Below are positions 1-7,466 of a stretch of DNA of 47,413 bases, piece by piece. Source of the DNA: Anoxybacillus thermarum (lineage in GTDB: Bacteria > Bacillota > Bacilli > Bacillales > Anoxybacillaceae); assembly GCF_000836725.1 (NCBI RefSeq), contig NZ_JXTH01000013.1, positions 1 through 47,413 on the forward strand, written 5' to 3'. The number at the start of each line of letters is the position of its first letter. Within the stretch, counting starts at the first letter, position 1. The position numbers and the translations under genes are program-made. A model generated the notes under the pieces. The model was not told the origin of the DNA. It made no database searches and saw only the letters and a program-made list of their open reading frames with translations.

Positions 1-335
1 CTCCTTTCTTTTGTATATGATAGAATAAGAATGTGGAGAAAACCGTTGAATCAAGGCACTCCAATCCCCGTTACTCGATGTAGGGAGTTGGTTGCAGGAA
101 ACGTTGCAACCGTAAAACATCGAGCGTACATCCGTCTGTTGTGCGTGGAAGTCAAGTACTGCCTACAGACATGCCGAGCCACTCGGTAGCGATATAGGCA
201 TGACCTATGTCGTTGGGTAGTCGTCAACCTGCCCCTGATGCAACCCCAAGTCAAGGAAGGAGGACGAAGTCCGTTCGCACTTCTGGGGAGTTGCAAGCCT
301 CCGCTTCAAGCGTTAGCTAAGTGGGGGTAGTTGAC
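1..335 (+). ncRNA. omega-RNA-like (TnpB guide RNA) region at right end of an IS200/IS605-type element, partial
   Basis: No credible protein is encoded here. The stretch is rich in short hairpins and ends in the layout typical of the right end of TnpB-bearing IS605/IS1341 elements. One hairpin pairs the tgcaacccca segment near 238-247 with tggggagttgca near 284-294. A terminal hairpin follows at 298-327 with a 9-bp stem, and then TTGAC at 331-335. In this family such a region is the 3' scaffold of the guide RNA, and the bases after the element end act as guide. The matching tnpB gene would lie to the left, outside the window; an internally deleted element is also possible. The assignment rests on recognising the terminal pattern, not on a search. 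Confidence 0.55.
298..335 (+). mobile_element. Right terminus of IS200/IS605-type element
   Basis: A subterminal imperfect palindrome (arms 298-306 and 319-327, nine pairs including two G-T, loop containing a small AGC/GCT stem) is followed three bases later by TTGAC at 331-335. Known elements such as ISDra2 are cut at a pentanucleotide of this kind just 3' of a subterminal hairpin, so the right boundary is placed after base 335. The flanking chromosomal DNA then begins 17 bp before the stop codon of the convergent pilin gene. The left end is not in the window. Confidence 0.55.
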
Positions 336-352
336 ATGTGCTCCACCCCATT

Positions 353-922
353 TCAAAATCCGAATTTTGTTTCTAATGTGAAAGGTTCAATATATAGCGG
401 ATCATTTGGATCGCGATGGTCTTCGTCTTGCACCGATAAGCGAATCGTAACGACGCCACTTTTACATACGTTTTGTTGTTCTCGCATGCATTCGTATTGA
501 AATTCAGACTGTTCGGGAACGATACGTAAATTGGATGGCGTGACTTGCTTCCCATTTATGAATAACGTCCCATTCGTTTTATCTATCATGATTTGTAACG
601 TTTGATCTGCTTGTTCTTTCTCTTCGACGAGCCCTGTACTCGTATCAATTTCTTTTTTCATTCGATTGATGAATGTGAGCGTATAGTCGTTTGATTCATC
701 CTTCTTTAAGCCGTCTGGCGCAAGTGCGTATAGTTCGTTAAACATAGTCGCGACAAGCACATCTGCTTCACTTCGTAGCTGATTTTCAATACCGATTCGT
801 TTATACGCTTTCGTCCCTGTTGTAAATACGCCATACGCGGAAGCAGCAATAAGTGATGTGATCGCTAACCCAACAAGCAATTCAATAAGCGTCAGTCCAC
901 GTTCGTTAGCGAATACTTTCAT
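353..922 (-). CDS. PilW-like minor prepilin (type II/IV prepilin N-methylation domain protein)
   Basis: This 189-residue protein starts with a class III signal peptide: a short leader ending ANERG, then LTLIELL, with Glu at +5 of the mature protein. About 20 hydrophobic residues follow, forming the pilin spine helix. The remainder resembles PilW/PulJ-type minor pilins, whose family role is priming or tip assembly of the pilus. Cleavage is expected after Gly9 by the PilD peptidase encoded at 9386. It is the second gene of a two-gene minus-strand unit and overlaps the preceding pilV-like gene by 17 bp. Its stop lies 17 bp from the IS605-type end. The family is clear; the exact minor-pilin class is inferred. 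Confidence 0.8.
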   Translation of the reverse strand: MKVFANERGLTLIELLVGLAITSLIAASAYGVFTTGTKAYKRIGIENQLRSEADVLVATMFNELYALAPDGLKKDESNDYTLTFINRMKKEIDTSTGLVEEKEQADQTLQIMIDKTNGTLFINGKQVTPSNLRIVPEQSEFQYECMREQQNVCKSGVVTIRLSVQDEDHRDPNDPLYIEPFTLETKFGF

Positions 923-1496
923 TGGCGATCACCCCTTTTAAGACGATCACTTCGTTATTTGAACGGACGGTGACATATAAACGAAGTAAGTAGTTGCTGA
1001 CGTCTTCGGCCATCTCTTTCTCTTGTTGGATCGTTCGTTTTAATTCGTCAGGAAATTCGTTTGGCGGGTTCGTTTTGATTTCTGACCATATAGCTTGATC
1101 GTACGGAATAATCCAAGCTTGTACGTCCTCTTCATCGTATGTGACGTTGTTTACTGTCGGTGAAAAAACGGCTTTACATACAGTTTCGTCCGGGAATATG
1201 GATGTATTTGAACATGATGAAGCATCTAAACGAATAAAAGGTGTTTGTTGCGTCACGTGATCGTTTATATATGTCGCAATTGTTTGAAAATCGAGACGTG
1301 CCATATAATGAACGACCCCACGTGCGATATTGACGGCTACCGTTTTCGATTGATTATATGATGTGTATGTCATCGCGTTTGTAAAAAACATAAACATGCC
1401 ACCCATAACGAATGATAAAATAACAATGGATAATAACACTTCAATTAACGTAAATCCACGTTCATTATAAAAAATATTTATTTTCTTTTGACACAT
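906..1496 (-). CDS. PilV-like minor prepilin
   Basis: The start is taken at ATG 1496-1494, because a purine-rich RBS (ggggaagga) sits just upstream and this gives a normal 14-residue leader (MCQKK...NERG) before FTLIEVLL. The longer open frame to 1631 has no such support. The product is 196 residues with Glu at +5, a hydrophobic spine helix, then a variable globular domain with two Cys in a short segment (SSCSN...ETVCK), possibly a disulfide. Such minor pilins form the tip or initiation complex of type IV pili. It is transcribed divergently from the main pilus operon and is followed, with overlap, by the pilW-like gene. Confidence 0.8.
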   Translation of the reverse strand: MCQKKINIFYNERGFTLIEVLLSIVILSFVMGGMFMFFTNAMTYTSYNQSKTVAVNIARGVVHYMARLDFQTIATYINDHVTQQTPFIRLDASSCSNTSIFPDETVCKAVFSPTVNNVTYDEEDVQAWIIPYDQAIWSEIKTNPPNEFPDELKRTIQQEKEMAEDVSNYLLRLYVTVRSNNEVIVLKGVIANESIR

Positions 1497-1529
1497 TTTC
1501 CTTCCCCTTCTTTTAAAATACATAACTTT

Positions 1530-1535
1530 ATTATA
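1530..1535 (-). promoter_or_regulatory. Candidate -10 element for the minor-pilin unit
   Basis: Read on the minus strand this is a perfect TATAAT, 33 bases upstream of the pilV-like ATG. The expected start near 1523 would leave a short leader containing the RBS. No convincing -35 is seen at 16-18 bp, so an activator or a weak promoter is possible. Confidence 0.4.
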
Positions 1536-1584
1536 CAATATGTTAGAGTTAGGTGTTGTATCATTTGTGAATGGGGGGAACGAT

Positions 1585-2772
1585 TTGCCATATTTATTTT
1601 TCGCTATCTTTTTTCTTATATTAATCCCCATCTATATGCGGCTGCCTTTTGGGTGGACAAAAAAAGGAGTAGCTCTTTTATTAGCGGTCGCTTGTTTATT
1701 AAGCATGTTTGCGATGATTGCGATCGAGCAATTTCCACTTTGGCAAGCCTCATTATTCCTTTTTCTTTTAGTCATTGCAAGCACATATTTACTTGAACGA
1801 AAGCTCGGTCATTTATTTTATGCGCGCATATATGAACATGATTTAATTGTTGAAGGCGACGAAAAAGACGAACGAAAAGACGAACTACCGTCTGCTATAG
1901 AAGAGGTGGTGGAGCAACAAAATGAGGAGATTCGACAAGAAGAAATCGAAAACGTCGATGAGGAATGGTTTCAAAGGGAATGGCCTGAAGAAATTGAACA
2001 ACAAACCTCTATTGAACCGCTCCGTGAAAATGACTTTGATCATATGATTGAGCCGATAGAAAGTGTAGATGACGTCATTGAGCCGTTACATATGGTAGAC
2101 AGTGACGATACAAGTGTAAACGAAACAACCGAAGACGTGGCAGAACAACAGTGGCTTGATTTGCTCAGTGAAGAAAATATGGAGATTATACATGATCAAA
2201 ATGAAATGAAGGAAGAAAAAGATAGTCAGCTGCTCGACATCGAAACGATTGCTGTCATCGAAGAAACGAGCGAGCATGTGAGCGATGAATGGTATAACAT
2301 CGAGCCGATTGTAGAAGACGATGATATACATACGGAAGCGAGTGCTGATATGGTAGAAGAACAAGAAAGTATTCAAAGCGTTGAGGAAGCAGTAGAGCAA
2401 GTGAGCGAAGAAGAACAAGGAACGGCCGATGATGAATGTGTAACAGTAGAAGAAAACAATGAAGAGGTGCATATGCTCCCGAGACCATTCATGAAAAATT
2501 TACTCGCTTCTTTATACGCGATGCGTCCGATGATGTCGGGCGAGCAATACGAGCAGTTCATTTTTAAGCACTTGCATCCTCAATTGCATGAACAAGATTA
2601 TTATACGTTTGCGAATGTGTTAATCGAACATTATGTTGCTTCAAAACAATATGAAAAACTATATCATTTTGCTAAACAATTGTATGGGCAATATGAGCCT
2701 TATCCAATCATTCAACAACAATTAGCACATATGATTCATTACGCTGAACAAAAAATGGGGTGGAAAAAATGA
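1585..2772 (+). CDS. Unknown three-TM protein with long acidic linker, first gene of T4P operon
   Basis: I do not recognise a family. The preferred start is TTG at 1585, six bases after a GGGGGGAA RBS; the ATG at 1540 has no RBS. The product is about 395 residues. Three hydrophobic helices lie near residues 1-18, 27-46 and 51-68. A very acidic, low-complexity stretch follows, about residues 88-300, rich in Glu/Asp with many EE/EQ pairs. A compact, mostly helical C-terminal domain of about 95 residues has an aromatic- and Gln-rich TPR-like look (YEKLYHFAKQLYGQYE). Its stop overlaps the next gene by ATGA, so it is translationally tied to the pilus operon. A scaffold or envelope-spanning accessory role is only a guess. 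Confidence 0.7.
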   Translation: MPYLFFAIFFLILIPIYMRLPFGWTKKGVALLLAVACLLSMFAMIAIEQFPLWQASLFLFLLVIASTYLLERKLGHLFYARIYEHDLIVEGDEKDERKDELPSAIEEVVEQQNEEIRQEEIENVDEEWFQREWPEEIEQQTSIEPLRENDFDHMIEPIESVDDVIEPLHMVDSDDTSVNETTEDVAEQQWLDLLSEENMEIIHDQNEMKEEKDSQLLDIETIAVIEETSEHVSDEWYNIEPIVEDDDIHTEASADMVEEQESIQSVEEAVEQVSEEEQGTADDECVTVEENNEEVHMLPRPFMKNLLASLYAMRPMMSGEQYEQFIFKHLHPQLHEQDYYTFANVLIEHYVASKQYEKLYHFAKQLYGQYEPYPIIQQQLAHMIHYAEQKMGWKK

Positions 2773-3515
2773 AAAGTAGTACACAAGTTATTGGTCTTCC
2801 AGTCATTAGCATTCAAAATGGTGTTCAACTTGGGCAAGTGAAATCGCTCGTGGTAAACCCAGAAAAAGGAACTGTTGACTTTTTTATTGTTGATCAAGAA
2901 AATTGGGAAATTAGTATGAAAGCGATTCCGTTTCGCCATATCATTGGGATTGGTGAATTTGCGGTAACAGTAGAGGAAGAAAAAGCTGTTCTTGATTTAA
3001 ACGTCATTCCGATTGCAAACGAGCTTGTCAACAAAAAAATTACGATTAAACAAGCGAAAGTAATGACGAGAAAAGGACAATTGCTTGGGGAGGCAACAGA
3101 GTTTTATATCGATGAAGAAACAGGGAAAATTACAGGCATTGAAGTACAAATCGGATCAGATGTTCGTATCGTTCGTGCCGATCACGTCATTACATATGGA
3201 AAAGAGTTGTTAATTGTTTATGAACATGCGCAACAAGAACTCGTCTCCAATGTTGACGCGTTATTGTCGCTAAAAGGAACACAAGTCGAGCCGCTCATTG
3301 AACAAATTCTTCCAGAAACGGTAGGGAACGAGCTAGATGAATTGCGTCAAAAACAAATTGAGATGTTAACAGGAAAACGATTATTAAAAGATATTGTTGA
3401 TGCAAACGGTCAAGTGTTGCTTCCAAAAGATACGGTGTTGACGAAAGAACATGTGATTCGCGCGCAAGAAGAAGGGCCAGAGGTTGTGATTGAGCTGTCG
3501 ATGAATGTCGAGTAA
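2769..3515 (+). CDS. PRC-barrel domain protein
   Basis: The start is placed at ATG 2769, overlapping the upstream stop as ATGA, with GGGGTGG as RBS five bases before it; a GTG at 2760 is the alternative. The product is about 248 residues and shows two PRC-barrel-like repeats, each of short beta strands. The first (about residues 5-75) opens with V-I-G-L-P-V-I and a G-x-x-L-G-x-V turn. The second (about 85-155) contains the K-G-x-L-L-G-E-A turn. The C-terminal third (about 160-248) is charged and resembles no catalytic domain I know. PRC barrels bind proteins or RNA, so an adaptor role in pilus assembly or regulation is inferred from position only. Confidence 0.7.
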   Translation: MKSSTQVIGLPVISIQNGVQLGQVKSLVVNPEKGTVDFFIVDQENWEISMKAIPFRHIIGIGEFAVTVEEEKAVLDLNVIPIANELVNKKITIKQAKVMTRKGQLLGEATEFYIDEETGKITGIEVQIGSDVRIVRADHVITYGKELLIVYEHAQQELVSNVDALLSLKGTQVEPLIEQILPETVGNELDELRQKQIEMLTGKRLLKDIVDANGQVLLPKDTVLTKEHVIRAQEEGPEVVIELSMNVE

Positions 3516-3528
3516 GGAGGCGTACGTC

Positions 3529-4758
3529 ATGCGCCAAAACGTTTCATTCAAGCTTTTTTTTACGTTAGTCATTACTGTTTCATATTTGCTTGCGAGCACA
3601 AAAGTGGCGACGTGGGCGTACGAGTCGTTTGTTGGCGGGGATAAATTTGCTGAAGGGACGATGATTGGTCCGATCGATGTATCGAATCGTTCGGCTGATG
3701 AGGCGTATAAACAAGTGAACGAAAAAGTGAACGAGTGGAAGCAATCAGCAACGATGACGCTCGTACTCGAAGGGAAAGAAGCGACGCTGCAAACGAATGC
3801 GTTTACGTTTCATATCGAGGAGAGCATGAAACAGGCGGTAAGCGGAAAAACTACCCCTCTTCTCGTATCTGTTGATCATGAAGCGTTACAACAGGCGATC
3901 ACTTCCATCGGCGCATTAGGCGATTGGATGGATGTTGAAAAAGTAAAAGCTCAGTTAGAACATGAGGCTGCTTCCCTTACATCTGCTCGCTTATCGCTTA
4001 GTCAATACGTTCGCGAGGACATGCAACAACAAACGATATTGTCGCAAGTCGTTATTCCTTTATATGACGAGCTTCATGTCATGTCACAAACAACCATTGT
4101 CGTTGAGCCAAAACAAATGTTTTCTGTTCTTGATTTTTTTAAAAGGCAAGGCATAAGTTTATCTAAAGAGGCGATGACGCAATTTGCCTCCGCATTATAC
4201 GAGGCGATTGTACCGACAAATTTTGAAGTGATCGAGCGACATACAAGCGTGACGTTGCACAATGGGGTAAAGGCAGGGTTTGAAGCGGCTGTTGAACAAA
4301 ATAAAAAAGACTTTATATTTTTTAACCCGAATGATCAATCGTATACGATCGAAGTAAGAGCGGAAGATGGACAAATGAAAGTTGCCTTAGTGGGCATTCC
4401 GTTTATTTACCAATATGCAGTAAAAACAGATCCAATTGAATATTATGATCCGAAAACGATTGTGCAATATAGTGCGCTGCTGAAGCCAAACGAAAAACGA
4501 ATAAAAGAAGAGGGAAAAAAAGGAATGCTCATTCGTTTACATAAAGAAGTGTACGACCGAAATGGGTCGTTCATCGAGAAGGTGCTCGTTTCGGAAGATT
4601 TTTATCCGCCTGTTCATCGCGTTGAGTTGCGCGGATTGCAATCGGGGGGAGATAACGGTATACCGAATGACACCCCTTCAACACAGTCGCCACAACAAGA
4701 TGACGTTTGGGGAAATGAAAATGAGCAAATAAAAGGAAATGAGGATGATGCCTCATGA
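3529..4758 (+). CDS. Membrane-anchored divergent VanW/G5-like protein
   Basis: The start is ATG 3529, eight bases after AAGGAGG; the longer frame from 3505 lacks this. The product has about 409 residues. An uncleaved or cleaved signal anchor (about residues 6-28) precedes an exported body. The middle part follows the VanW outline: an ALYEAIVPTNFEVIERH segment, then repeated beta strands ending FFNPNDQSYTIEV. The Gly-rich GGGICQ-type core of normal VanW proteins is missing. The C-terminal portion (about 330-385) looks like a G5 domain, and the tail is Asn/Gly/Gln-rich. Placement directly before pilB (ATGA overlap) suggests an envelope protein helping pili pass the wall, which is inference. Confidence 0.6.
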   Translation: MRQNVSFKLFFTLVITVSYLLASTKVATWAYESFVGGDKFAEGTMIGPIDVSNRSADEAYKQVNEKVNEWKQSATMTLVLEGKEATLQTNAFTFHIEESMKQAVSGKTTPLLVSVDHEALQQAITSIGALGDWMDVEKVKAQLEHEAASLTSARLSLSQYVREDMQQQTILSQVVIPLYDELHVMSQTTIVVEPKQMFSVLDFFKRQGISLSKEAMTQFASALYEAIVPTNFEVIERHTSVTLHNGVKAGFEAAVEQNKKDFIFFNPNDQSYTIEVRAEDGQMKVALVGIPFIYQYAVKTDPIEYYDPKTIVQYSALLKPNEKRIKEEGKKGMLIRLHKEVYDRNGSFIEKVLVSEDFYPPVHRVELRGLQSGGDNGIPNDTPSTQSPQQDDVWGNENEQIKGNEDDAS

Positions 4759-6416
4759 AAAAGCAAGAACGAAAACGATTAGGTGATTTGTTAATTGAAG
4801 CGGGCCTTATTACGAAAGAACAGCTTGAAGAGACGTTAAAGGAAAAAGCGCCGGGGCAAAAGCTAGGCGATGCGTTATTACAAAGAGGATATATTACAGA
4901 GCAACAACTCATTGAAGTGTTAGAATTTCAACTTGGCATTCCGCATGTTAGTTTATATCGTTATCCGATCGATCCGAAGTTGACGAATCTCGTATCAAAA
5001 GAATTTGCGAAACGAAATATGCTTATTCCTTTAAAGCAAGAAGGGGATCGGCTATTTGTTGCAATGGCAGATCCAATGGACTTTTTTGCGATTGATGATT
5101 TGCGTTTATCGACGGGCTTTCATATTGAAGTAGCTATTGCATCAAAAGATGATATTTTACGGGCAATTAATAAATATTACGACATTGATGATTCGGTGGA
5201 AGAATTTTTAAACATCGCTCCTGCGCAAGAGGTGCGCGAACAAGAGAAACTTGTGGAAGATGACTCGCCGATTGTTCGACTCGTCAATCAAATTTTACAA
5301 ATGGCAGTAGAACAGCGGGCGAGCGATATTCATATTGACCCCCAGGAAACAAAAGTCGTCATTCGTTATCGCATCGACGGCATTTTGCGCACAGAGCGGG
5401 CTTTGCCTAAGCATATGCAAGGGATGTTAACGGCGCGTATTAAAATTTTAGCGAATATGGATATAACAGAGCATCGTGTTCCACAAGATGGACGTATTAA
5501 AATGAACATCGATTTTCACCCGGTCGACTTGCGCGTATCGACGTTGCCGACCATTTACGGTGAAAAAATCGTTATGCGCGTGCTTGACTTAGGGGCGGCG
5601 TTAAACGACTTAAACAAACTTGGATTTAATAAATTGAATTTACAACGGTTTATTCAACTGATCGAACAACCAACGGGCATCGTGTTAATTACAGGACCGA
5701 CCGGTTCAGGAAAATCGTCGACGCTTTATGCAGCATTAAACCGATTAAATGGGGAACATGTGAATATCATTACAATTGAAGACCCTGTCGAATATCAGCT
5801 TGAAGGAGTAAACCAAATTCAAGTAAATCCGAATGTTGGGATGACATTTGCTGAAGGGCTGCGCTCCATTTTGCGCCAAGATCCAAACATCATTATGGTT
5901 GGAGAAATTCGCGATCGTGAAACAGCGGAAGTAGCGATTCGTGCCTCTTTAACAGGGCATCTTGTGTTAAGTACGCTGCATACGAATGATGCATTAAGCA
6001 CTGTTGCTCGTTTAATTGATATGGGAGTCGAGCCGTTTTTAGTTGCTACATCGCTTTCAGGAGTCGTTTCGCAACGTCTCGTGCGTCGCGTTTGTCGCGA
6101 TTGTCAAGAAGAGCACGAACCGACGAAGCGGGAAATCGACATTTTCGCGCGCCGCGGTTTGAAAATTGAAAAAGTGATGCGCGGTCGTGGCTGCCCGACA
6201 TGCAATATGACAGGGTATAGAGGACGTATTGCGCTACATGAATTAATGGTCATGTCTGATGAAATGAGAAAAGTCATTTTAAATGGCGAGCCGCTTTCGA
6301 AACTGCGCGAAATTGCGATAAAAAATAAAATGATTTTTTTAATTGATGACGGCTTATTAAAAGTGAAACAAGGGCTCACGACAACAGAAGAAGTGTTGCG
6401 TGTAAGCATTGGATAA
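4755..6416 (+). CDS. pilB: Type IV pilus assembly ATPase PilB (GspE/PulE family)
   Basis: PilB is the cytoplasmic hexameric motor that powers pilus extension by ATP hydrolysis. The 553-residue product has an N-terminal MshEN region with RLGDLLIEAGLIT (residues 8-20) and a second KLGDALLQRGYIT (36-48), a fold known to bind cyclic-di-GMP in relatives. The Walker A motif GPTGSGKSS is at 314-322, the Walker B region IIMVGEIRD near 379-387, and the His box GHLVLSTLHTND at 401-412. A CxxC...CxxC zinc site uses Cys447, 450, 480 and 483. It starts at ATG 4755, overlapping the upstream stop, and is followed by pilT with a small overlap. Length and motifs are fully normal. Confidence 0.95.
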   Translation: MKKQERKRLGDLLIEAGLITKEQLEETLKEKAPGQKLGDALLQRGYITEQQLIEVLEFQLGIPHVSLYRYPIDPKLTNLVSKEFAKRNMLIPLKQEGDRLFVAMADPMDFFAIDDLRLSTGFHIEVAIASKDDILRAINKYYDIDDSVEEFLNIAPAQEVREQEKLVEDDSPIVRLVNQILQMAVEQRASDIHIDPQETKVVIRYRIDGILRTERALPKHMQGMLTARIKILANMDITEHRVPQDGRIKMNIDFHPVDLRVSTLPTIYGEKIVMRVLDLGAALNDLNKLGFNKLNLQRFIQLIEQPTGIVLITGPTGSGKSSTLYAALNRLNGEHVNIITIEDPVEYQLEGVNQIQVNPNVGMTFAEGLRSILRQDPNIIMVGEIRDRETAEVAIRASLTGHLVLSTLHTNDALSTVARLIDMGVEPFLVATSLSGVVSQRLVRRVCRDCQEEHEPTKREIDIFARRGLKIEKVMRGRGCPTCNMTGYRGRIALHELMVMSDEMRKVILNGEPLSKLREIAIKNKMIFLIDDGLLKVKQGLTTTEEVLRVSIG

Positions 6417-6426
6417 GGTGATGAAC

Positions 6427-7461
6427 ATGAAACAAAAAGTAGATGCGATGTTACGTGCCGCATTTGAGCTAAAAGCATCAGATATTCATTTAACGGTCGG
6501 CGTTCCCCCGATTTTTCGCGTGAACGGAGATTTAAAGCGATACGGTCAAGAGGTGTTATCGCCAACCGATACGGAACAAATGGCAAAAGCGATCGTTCCG
6601 GAGCATATGTGGCCGCGTTTTGAAAAAGACGGGGAGTTAGACTTGTCATATAGCCTATCAGGTGTTTCTCGTTTTCGTGTAAATGTGTTTAAACAGCGTG
6701 GATGCATATCGCTCGCCATTCGTACCATACCGACAAAAATTCCGACGCTTGAAGAATTGCAATTGCCAGATGTATTGAAAAAGTTAGTGACAAAACCACA
6801 AGGTCTTATTCTTGTTACCGGGCCGACAGGAAGCGGAAAATCGACGACGTTAGCGGCAATGATCGATTATATGAATAAAACGATGCGCAAACATATTATT
6901 ACGCTTGAAGATCCGATTGAATACGTGCATAAGCATGGAGGGTGTATTATTGACCAGCGTGAAGTCGGGACGGATACAAACAACTTCGCAAACGGACTTC
7001 GGGCAGCGCTTCGGCAAGATCCAGACGTCATTTTAGTTGGAGAGATGCGCGATTTAGAAACGATTCAAACGGCTATTACCGCCGCAGAAACAGGGCATCT
7101 CGTATTCGGGACGCTGCATACGTCCAGCGCACCAGCGACAATTGATCGCATCATTGATGTGTTTCAACCTGAACAACAAACACAAATTCGCATTCAATTG
7201 GCAACCGTTTTAGTTGCAATTATTTCACAACGATTATTTCCACGCGCTCAAAAAAACGGGCGCATCGCAGCAACAGAAATATTAATGAACAATGCAGCGA
7301 TTGCGAATTTAATTCGCAACGGAAAAATTCATCAAATTCCGACTGTTATGCAAACGAGCCGCGCGCTCGGCATGCATACGCTTGAAGCAAACATTAAAGA
7401 GCTTGTGCAGCAAGGGCTCATCGCAAAAGAATCGGTTGAGCCGTATTTGCAGGAAGGATGA
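6427..7461 (+). CDS. pilT: Type IV pilus retraction ATPase PilT
   Basis: PilT hydrolyses ATP to depolymerise the pilus and drives twitching or DNA uptake. The chosen start, ATG 6427, lies six bases after AAGGTG; the frame is open from a TTG at 6409 inside pilB. The product has about 344 residues. The N-terminal segment ASDIHLTVGVPPIFRVNGDL is typical. Walker A GPTGSGKST is at 132-140, Walker B VILVGEMRD at 201-209, then the His box GHLVFGTLHTSS. A C-terminal NLIRNGKIHQI segment matches the retraction-specific AIRNLIRE-like motif, which separates it from PilB. Located between pilB and pilC in one operon. Confidence 0.95.
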   Translation: MKQKVDAMLRAAFELKASDIHLTVGVPPIFRVNGDLKRYGQEVLSPTDTEQMAKAIVPEHMWPRFEKDGELDLSYSLSGVSRFRVNVFKQRGCISLAIRTIPTKIPTLEELQLPDVLKKLVTKPQGLILVTGPTGSGKSTTLAAMIDYMNKTMRKHIITLEDPIEYVHKHGGCIIDQREVGTDTNNFANGLRAALRQDPDVILVGEMRDLETIQTAITAAETGHLVFGTLHTSSAPATIDRIIDVFQPEQQTQIRIQLATVLVAIISQRLFPRAQKNGRIAATEILMNNAAIANLIRNGKIHQIPTVMQTSRALGMHTLEANIKELVQQGLIAKESVEPYLQEG

Positions 7462-7466
7462 GATAG

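Noticed and set aside
51-296. 81-codon minus-strand frame inside the IS605-type end
   Set aside because: No RBS, odd composition (Arg/His/Cys rich), and it lies entirely within the structured RNA-like region.
1488-1519. TTGACA...TAAAAT as a plus-strand promoter for the T4P operon
   Set aside because: The spacer would be 20 bp, too long for a normal sigmaA promoter.
2086-2488. Two long minus-strand frames opposite the acidic gene
   Set aside because: They mirror the Glu/Asp codons of the sense gene as Phe/Leu/Ser runs; no RBS and no plausible protein.
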